Below, piece by piece: positions 30,109-35,448 of a DNA stretch of 35,448 bases. Both the position numbers and the translations under genes were made by a program. Position 1 is the stretch's first letter, and each line of letters starts with the position of its first letter. Below the pieces are notes generated by a model, which was not told the origin of the DNA, ran no database searches, and saw only the letters and a list, made by a program, of their open reading frames with translations. The DNA lies in IMG/VR virus record IMGVR_UViG_3300029449_000010, positions 1 through 35,448 of that record; one strand, given 5' to 3'. The DNA is from a virus.

Positions 30109-31334
30109 TGGCAAAAGTTTTAAAATATAAAGAGGTAGCCAGTAGGTTAGTGGCTAAAATTAACAAAACAATCAAAGGCGATGGTGTTAATGGTATTGTA
30201 TATTTTGGCGAAAATAATGACTATCCGCAATTGCTTGAGAAGATAATTTCGGGAAGTGTTACCGCTACCGCTGTGGCAGACAGGTATGCCAGTTTCTTGG
30301 TGGGCGGGGGGTTTAACGCAGAAATAAACAATATCATTGTTGGGCGGGATTCGAGAGGGAAAGAGGTTAAAGTTATAGACTTGTTAACCCATGCCGCTTA
30401 TAGCTGTTCTCGATTTAATGGGTTTTACATCCACGCAAATTTAAACGCCAAGGGTGAAGTGCGGAACCCCAGCCCAAGATTGTTCAAAAATTGCCGATTT
30501 GCAAAACCTGACGACCGCGGTTATACGGCAAAAATCGGCTACCATGAAAATTGGGCAGCAGATCCAGACGTGTATCCAAAATTCAAAAAAACAGACATCA
30601 AATGGTATAACATTTGGGACAACAATCCCAAGGCCATTGAAAGCCAAATTAAAGCAGCCGGGGGGATTGATAAATACAAAGGGCAGATTTTCTTTCACTT
30701 CTTGGACAACAACTACATATACCCACTTTCACCATTTGAGCAGGTGTACACAGACGCAGACAGCGAGGCGCAAATATCACTTTACGTAAACAACGAAGTT
30801 CGCAACGGGTTTAGCGATAAGACACTAATACAGATACCGGAGGAGCATTCACCTGGCATTAGTTATGACGAAGATGGCAATGAAGTAAGGGGCGAGACAA
30901 AAGCCGAGTCTGTTTCAGATGATATTTATAACTGGATGGGAGCCAGAGGTGACAAGTCAATTGTTGTTGAGGCAGCTACTAATGATGCCGGCGAAATGGA
31001 GGCGTTTAAGATAGACACTATTTCGTCAAACATTAATTTCAAAATGTTTGAAGGCATTGAGAAGGTTAATACAAACAGAATAAGAAAAGCGGCTAAAGCT
31101 ATTCCTGATATTTTAATTGAATATGACAGCAGCAACCTTGGTACAACTTCCGGGGAGGCGATCATTCAGGCCACTAACTTCTACAACCAAATGACGGCTA
31201 AAGACAGAGCGTCTATTGGCAATGCGCTTGGAGAGGTATTGAGCAAAACGAAAATCCCTGAATTGGAGAACAATACAGATTGGTCAATAAAACCAATTAA
31301 CTTATACAACAATGGCAACGATAGTAACAATTGA
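30108..31334 (+). CDS. Portal protein
   Basis: A 408-aa protein that would form the ring at the capsid vertex through which DNA enters and the tail attaches. Typical portal features are the start region with YFGENNDYPQLLEKIISGS (about residues 32-50), the second conserved stretch FLVGGGFNAEI (64-74) and the C-terminal half with LGTTSGEAIIQATNFYNQMT (about 345-364). Length is within the normal range for this type of portal. The gene begins in a TAATG overlap and overlaps the connector gene by 23 bases. Confidence 0.82.
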   Translation: MAKVLKYKEVASRLVAKINKTIKGDGVNGIVYFGENNDYPQLLEKIISGSVTATAVADRYASFLVGGGFNAEINNIIVGRDSRGKEVKVIDLLTHAAYSCSRFNGFYIHANLNAKGEVRNPSPRLFKNCRFAKPDDRGYTAKIGYHENWAADPDVYPKFKKTDIKWYNIWDNNPKAIESQIKAAGGIDKYKGQIFFHFLDNNYIYPLSPFEQVYTDADSEAQISLYVNNEVRNGFSDKTLIQIPEEHSPGISYDEDGNEVRGETKAESVSDDIYNWMGARGDKSIVVEAATNDAGEMEAFKIDTISSNINFKMFEGIEKVNTNRIRKAAKAIPDILIEYDSSNLGTTSGEAIIQATNFYNQMTAKDRASIGNALGEVLSKTKIPELENNTDWSIKPINLYNNGNDSNN

Positions 31335-31839
31335 GCAACAGCAGACAATTAAACCGATTTCTACAAACCAGCGGAATGGTTTTTTTACGCAAATAGCTAC
31401 CGAAGTTGAAGAAAATGATTTCCGCGATTTGGTGGGAGAATCTCTTAAACAAGATTTGCAGACAAACCCGAATACAGAATCTAATGAGAAATTATTAAAC
31501 GGCGACACGTTGGAAGATTGCCAAGGTAACACCATAAAGCACAAGGGTTTACGGTTTGTGTTAGCGTATTTTAATTATGCTTTGTACGTGGGGCGCAGTG
31601 CATACAATGACACGTACAGCGGCATGACCATAAAATCGCGCGACGACAGTAGAGACGTAAGCGAAGGAGCTATTAAACGCCTGCAGAACGAAGCGCGCCA
31701 AATTGCCGAAAAGGAATGGTTACTAATAAAAAGCTACCTGGAGCAAAATGCCGACAAATACCCGCTTTATAATGTTGGCAGGGTTCGCCCGAAGACGCAT
31801 CTTCCTAAATTTAGAGGCATGAGGAGGACATCGCGATGA
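31312..31839 (+). CDS. Putative head-tail connector protein, 175 aa
   Basis: A helix-rich, charged 175-aa protein placed directly after portal with a 23-base overlap, which is the normal place of a gp6-like or adaptor head-tail connector in siphoviruses. There is no strong motif. The stretch GLRFVLAYFNYALYVGRSAY (about residues 79-98) and the basic C-terminus (RVRPKTHLPKFRGMRRTSR) may help contact portal or DNA. Overlaps the next gene by 4 bases. Confidence 0.6.
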   Translation: MATIVTIEQQQTIKPISTNQRNGFFTQIATEVEENDFRDLVGESLKQDLQTNPNTESNEKLLNGDTLEDCQGNTIKHKGLRFVLAYFNYALYVGRSAYNDTYSGMTIKSRDDSRDVSEGAIKRLQNEARQIAEKEWLLIKSYLEQNADKYPLYNVGRVRPKTHLPKFRGMRRTSR

Positions 31840-32165
31840 GTGGATTAAAAGAGTTGTTCAATCAAGGGCAAATTCCCAAAATATCACGCAATCAAAGAAT
31901 TGCCGCTGGCGTTCCGAGGCAGGAGGGGTGCGACAACTTAACCGCGCTTAATTTCATAAAATCATTTTTTTATGTAAAAACACAGAGTTTGGCGTCAGGG
32001 ACTACGACCGTTAATTTTGTTGGATTCGAGGCGAATAATATAAATTATTTAATATTAACGAACTACGGAGGAGGTTATCAAATTACAAACAAAACAATCA
32101 ACGGTTTTGACATTGAGCTAATGGAAAGCGCAGAAATTACCTTTTTTGTTGTTGATATTTCGTAA
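31836..32165 (+). CDS. Hypothetical structural-region protein, 109 aa
   Basis: Not recognised. The second half is beta-rich (TTTVNFVGFEANNINYLILT, then NYGGGYQITNKTI), with the style of a small virion protein. There is no signal peptide. ATGA overlap with the connector gene, followed by the fibre gene after 10 bases. Confidence 0.58.
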   Translation: MSGLKELFNQGQIPKISRNQRIAAGVPRQEGCDNLTALNFIKSFFYVKTQSLASGTTTVNFVGFEANNINYLILTNYGGGYQITNKTINGFDIELMESAEITFFVVDIS

Positions 32166-32175
32166 ATTTACAACT

Positions 32176-33690
32176 ATGAAGAAATTAAGTACTACAATAC
32201 TGATATTGATAATTGCCATTTCTGCAAAAGCACAGGTATTTGGTAGTTTTGACAGAACATTCAGACAAGTTACGCTTGACAGCGTTGCTGCATACAATGA
32301 CAGCATTTACATGCTTGATCCCGTAACGTTCAGGGAAGAACCATTTATAATGGGCGAATTATTAAGCGATTTTGTCGGGGGCGGCGGTAGTGTTGATTAC
32401 GGCTATCAAGGACAAGTTCCTTATATGAATGCCGCTGGGGATGGATTTTCGTATACTTCTGATTTTTCATTCACCAACGACCAAACAATTATAAATAATT
32501 TTGTTTTGTTCGAACAAAGCTATTTAATACAAACGCCCGACGAGATAGAGCATTCCATTGTTAAATATGAACCCGGGTTCTCTGTCAAAATGGGAAGCGA
32601 AATGATAATGGATAGCTCTAGAATGGTCTTAAGCTCTTACGAGGGGGGCAACCGATCAACAGTAGAGTTGACAAGTGATAGCGCTATATTAACAGGCGAT
32701 TTCTATTTAAATGGGGAATTACTGGGTGTTGACACTTGTGCATGGACATTAACAGGCAATACGCTTCACCCTGACAATTTGGGTTATAATGTAGGTATCG
32801 GCACTAACACATCCGGTTCAAAGTTGGGTGTTAATGGGACATGTTTTGCCAGTAGATTTTTAGGTGATTTATGGGAATCAAATGCTACTGATAATTTTAT
32901 AGATTTTGATTACAGCGGAACGATTACCGGTATTCCCCTTGGTAATACTACTTTAATAGGTAATAGTACTTACGCAGCTTTAAGTTTAAACCCTTTTATA
33001 AGTGTCAATTCAACCGATGACAATTTAGTATTATTTGCAAATAGTACTAATTCTGCTGGGAAGTGGGGAGCATTAATTTGTGAAGGGGATACATTTAGCC
33101 TAAAAACTAATAATGACGCATTTGTAGGACTAGTTTACGATAATGTAAAAGATACAAGCCTAGTTGATAGCTCACTTGTCCCCAAACGCTACGTAGATGT
33201 TGAGATGGCGCAATATGAAGTTGACGGCACACAAACCGCCAGCGTTGCAGACACTTGGTATAGTGTTATGGGTAGCACCGTAACAGGCAACCAGTCGGCA
33301 GGGTTTTCACTAATTGACGACGCTGGTTATGTAAAGGTAGTTGTTGATTTTGACGGTTATTTGCAACTTTCCGGCAAGGCGACGGTTGAATACGTCGGAA
33401 CCGCTAGCGTTGCAGAATCCATTGAGTTAAGGCCGACAATTAACGGGAGTGCAAGTGACATTTTTTATACATCGATCGATCGCTCGTTTGATGCTAATAC
33501 TTTTTACGAGATTGTAAGCTGGGTAGGTGAGACAGAGGTATCAGTTGGTGACACTTTGAATGTGAAATGGCGAACGTCAACAACTAATTTACGTTTAAAC
33601 GGGCGCAATGGAGATCCCGCTTTTGCACTATATTTGAAGGAACTAAAAGTAAAGGAACAAACAGCAGTTAATTTTACACCATTAAATTAA
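32176..33690 (+). CDS. Putative tail fibre or spike with signal peptide, 504 aa
   Basis: A long beta-rich protein with a Sec signal peptide at its start (MKKLSTTILILIIAISAKAQ, predicted cleavage A19|Q20). The start at 32176 is chosen over an in-frame TTG at 32146 because it gives the signal peptide and fits the gap after the previous gene. The middle is rich in N, S, G and T, and the last 150 residues (from about QTASVADTWYSVMG) look like a compact, jelly-roll-like C-terminal domain such as those of phage fibres. A host-binding role is likely. The signal peptide is unusual for a virion part. Confidence 0.65.
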   Translation: MKKLSTTILILIIAISAKAQVFGSFDRTFRQVTLDSVAAYNDSIYMLDPVTFREEPFIMGELLSDFVGGGGSVDYGYQGQVPYMNAAGDGFSYTSDFSFTNDQTIINNFVLFEQSYLIQTPDEIEHSIVKYEPGFSVKMGSEMIMDSSRMVLSSYEGGNRSTVELTSDSAILTGDFYLNGELLGVDTCAWTLTGNTLHPDNLGYNVGIGTNTSGSKLGVNGTCFASRFLGDLWESNATDNFIDFDYSGTITGIPLGNTTLIGNSTYAALSLNPFISVNSTDDNLVLFANSTNSAGKWGALICEGDTFSLKTNNDAFVGLVYDNVKDTSLVDSSLVPKRYVDVEMAQYEVDGTQTASVADTWYSVMGSTVTGNQSAGFSLIDDAGYVKVVVDFDGYLQLSGKATVEYVGTASVAESIELRPTINGSASDIFYTSIDRSFDANTFYEIVSWVGETEVSVGDTLNVKWRTSTTNLRLNGRNGDPAFALYLKELKVKEQTAVNFTPLN

Positions 33691-33695
33691 AAGAT

Positions 33696-34001
33696 ATGCC
33701 AGAAATAACAGGGAACTCAGAGGTAATAAGCCAAGGCACTACTTTATTAGTAGGCGAGGGCATTTACACCGCCAAAGGGCAGGATATAAGGAACTTAACC
33801 ACGTTAAACAAACAACAAAAAAAGGCAGCTTTGTTTGTGCTTAACCCGTCGGCAACAGGCGACGAAACAGTAACGGCTATAATGGCCGACAAAAAAGAGT
33901 GGTCAGGCACCGCCGGGATGCTTGAAAAGTGTTTTGGCAGAGTTTACGCAATTAAAGATGAAGGTACTATAACAATTGACCAGTTTGAATTATGTCTTTA
34001 G
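33696..34001 (+). CDS. Hypothetical protein, 101 aa, fibre-region
   Basis: Not recognised. It is a small mixed alpha/beta protein (KKAALFVLNPSATGDETVTA) between the fibre gene and the PKD/LRR-like gene, with a 10-base overlap to the latter. It may be an accessory or chaperone for either, but this is only from position. Confidence 0.55.
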   Translation: MPEITGNSEVISQGTTLLVGEGIYTAKGQDIRNLTTLNKQQKKAALFVLNPSATGDETVTAIMADKKEWSGTAGMLEKCFGRVYAIKDEGTITIDQFELCL

Positions 34002-35365
34002 CCGTCGCAAAAGCATGTTTATACACCCGTCGTAATGGCGTTAAAATTCCAAACCCCGACGTCGGCAGATACACTACCGAAACAACAACCGTCGGGAGTG
34101 ACACGTTCCTTATTGACCAAAGTGACAATGGGAATGACCTCCTAATTGTCGCTGGAGGAGTAGTTGATGGAAAGCTAACACCTGATACAGTGCTGCGAAT
34201 GCCGTCAGCCTATTGGGACAAAAGCGATACTGGCACTTGGGTAACTGGCAATTTCTTTTACTACGATTCTGGCAACCCCAGAGATTGGCGAGTAGACGAG
34301 TTACACTACCGCCTAATAGATGAGGTGTTTGGCGTTAATCCTACACATCGAACCTTTGGTCGACAGATGTGGGCGGATGAAGTGTTTGAAGGGTTGACGG
34401 AATTGGTGTTGTATAGCACTAAACAAACACAATTACGCACGTTACGCAATTACATCGGCATTAAAGACTTCCAAAATCAAGGTAACTACTATTACAATGG
34501 TGAGTGGACAATTAGGCCATATTTGCAATTCATAGTCGAGGGCACTACTTTTGATATGGAATTGGGAAGTTCCAGTTCCGATACAGCCTATTGGGGAGAT
34601 GGCACGAGCGATACTGTTACCGCAAGGGCTGATTACGCACATACTTGGACGTATGGAGGTAAGCACATAGTTAGTGTAACTGATAGGTTAGTTAGGTTCA
34701 ATATATCGGCATGCGGATTAATTGGAAATATTGAATATTGGCGACCTTCACTCGATAATTGGACTAATATTGTGATTTTCCAAATTTACAGCAACCAATT
34801 CACTGGAGACCTTTCAAGTTGGGCTAGTGCTTTAGTTAATTTGACTAACATTACACATTTCTACATTAACAACAACAACTTCACTGGGGACCTGTCAGTA
34901 TGGGCTAGTGCCTTGGTTAATTGGAATGACATTATCTACTTCTACATTAACAACAACCAATTTACTGGGGACCTGTCAGTATGGGCTAGTGCCTTGGTTA
35001 ATTGGAATGACATTATCTACTTCTACATTAACAACAACCAATTTACTGGGGACCTTTCGGGATGGGCTATTGTTTTGGCGAATTGGACTAAGATTGTAAA
35101 TTTCCTCATTTACAGCAACCAATTCAGTTACATAGTTGCCCCTGAGCAATCGAGGGGAGCTGGTTACCTATTGCAAAACAACTTAGCACTGGTTGACAAT
35201 ATCAACGCACTACTTGAAGGACAGTACAATTACTATCTGGCGAACACTCCTGAACGTGATTTAACAATCAACATCTCAGGAATGCCCGTGCCGACGTACG
35301 ATTATGCTCCTTTATCTACTCTGTTTACAAACGCAGGGCATGTATTAACAGTTATAACCGACTAA
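33992..35365 (+). CDS. PKD- and leucine-rich-repeat-like protein, probable receptor binder
   Basis: A 457-aa protein with a unique N-terminal half (likely the virion anchor), a PKD-like domain at about residues 195-232 (TAYWGDGTSDTV, then HTWTYGGKHIVSV) and then tandem 27-residue leucine-rich-repeat-like units from residue 256. These are 34757-34837, 34838-34918, 34919-34999, 35000-35080 and a partial fifth to about 35135. The unit is N-W-x-x-I-x-x-F-x-I-x-x-N-x-F-T-G-D-L-S-x-W-A. The end (about 400-457) is unique. Repeats of this kind usually bind ligands, so it is a good receptor-binding candidate. Its stop, at 35363-35365, recurs at 25-27 in the circular overlap. Confidence 0.7.
   Translation: MSLAVAKACLYTRRNGVKIPNPDVGRYTTETTTVGSDTFLIDQSDNGNDLLIVAGGVVDGKLTPDTVLRMPSAYWDKSDTGTWVTGNFFYYDSGNPRDWRVDELHYRLIDEVFGVNPTHRTFGRQMWADEVFEGLTELVLYSTKQTQLRTLRNYIGIKDFQNQGNYYYNGEWTIRPYLQFIVEGTTFDMELGSSSSDTAYWGDGTSDTVTARADYAHTWTYGGKHIVSVTDRLVRFNISACGLIGNIEYWRPSLDNWTNIVIFQIYSNQFTGDLSSWASALVNLTNITHFYINNNNFTGDLSVWASALVNWNDIIYFYINNNQFTGDLSVWASALVNWNDIIYFYINNNQFTGDLSGWAIVLANWTKIVNFLIYSNQFSYIVAPEQSRGAGYLLQNNLALVDNINALLEGQYNYYLANTPERDLTINISGMPVPTYDYAPLSTLFTNAGHVLTVITD
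34757..35135 (+). repeat. 81-bp tandem repeats inside the LRR-like gene
   Basis: Four full units of 81 bp (27 codons) and a partial fifth. Units 3 (34919-34999) and 4 (35000-35080) are nearly identical through about their first 60 bases. Units 2 and 3 share the last part exactly, from ctgtcagtatgggc onward. Such mosaic identity points to recent duplication or recombination between units, which can change repeat number. Confidence 0.9.
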
Positions 35366-35448
35366 AACAATTATATGATACGAATTGCAACAAAAAACAA
35401 ATGGCACTTTATGCATGAGGATGGATTTGTAAAAAGCGAACCAACTCA
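35339..35448. repeat. Terminal direct repeat, right copy
   Basis: Exact copy of bases 1-110. It contains the end of the PKD/LRR-like gene and the start of the small gene seen whole at 37-231; the copy of that gene here (35375 onward) is cut by the window end and should not be counted twice. Confidence 0.93.

Noticed and set aside
1-35448. Search for tRNA genes, CRISPR arrays, integrase and lysogeny repressor
   Set aside because: I found no cloverleaf, no regularly spaced repeats other than those listed, and no integrase-like or CI-like protein; reported as not seen rather than proved absent.

Overview
The window is a whole tailed-phage genome (siphovirus-like) from a Bacteroidota host. The first 110 bases recur exactly as the last 110 (1-110 = 35339-35448), so the sequence closes into a circle of 35,338 unique bp. 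The host is inferred from eight promoter-like sites of the Bacteroidetes form TTG-N19/20-TAnnTTTG, weak Shine-Dalgarno sites, AT-rich codon use and Sec signal peptides ending AQA|Q or AKA|Q. I see no integrase, Cro/CI-type repressor, tRNA, rRNA, CRISPR array or insertion sequence, so a strictly lytic life style is likely but not proved.

Layout. Two divergent blocks leave an intergenic switch at 16090-16246. The minus-strand (early) block runs from 16.09 kb down to 3.5 kb. It holds a double-stranded-RNA-binding-domain protein, an SMC/RecF-like ATPase, many small unknown genes, a Sak4-like RecA-fold ATPase, a lone DnaA domain IV protein, a VRR-NUC nuclease, a C5 cytosine methyltransferase, a KilA-N protein, a replication initiator with iterons inside its gene, a DnaC-like helicase loader, SSB and a MazG-like pyrophosphatase. 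The plus-strand (late) block runs from 16.25 kb to the end and, through the circle, on to 3.24 kb. It holds terminase small and large subunits, tail-completion and tail proteins, tape measure, ClpP-type protease with a scaffold-like tail, major capsid protein, putative tail tube, portal, connector, fibres, a PKD plus leucine-rich-repeat-like protein and a lysis cassette (M15 endolysin, holin candidate, unimolecular spanin). The blocks converge at 3.25-3.57 kb, where two plus-strand terminators, one minus-strand terminator and a possible small transcript are packed together.

How it works together. Replication is probably initiated by the winged-helix initiator at five 11-bp iterons in its own gene, with the DnaC-like protein loading the host helicase, and SSB, the Sak4-like ATPase, the RecF/SMC-like ATPase and VRR-NUC handling DNA. 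The methyltransferase and the dsRNA-binding protein are candidates for counter-defence. Gene order in the late block is unusual: the tape measure precedes protease, capsid and portal.

Best second looks: a 190-codon ORF overprinting the methyltransferase in another frame and resembling a known phage family; the early dsRBD protein; intragenic iterons; near-identical 81-bp tandem repeats in the PKD/LRR-like protein; two virion-region proteins with signal peptides; and the terminator-bounded transcript at 3.33-3.57 kb.
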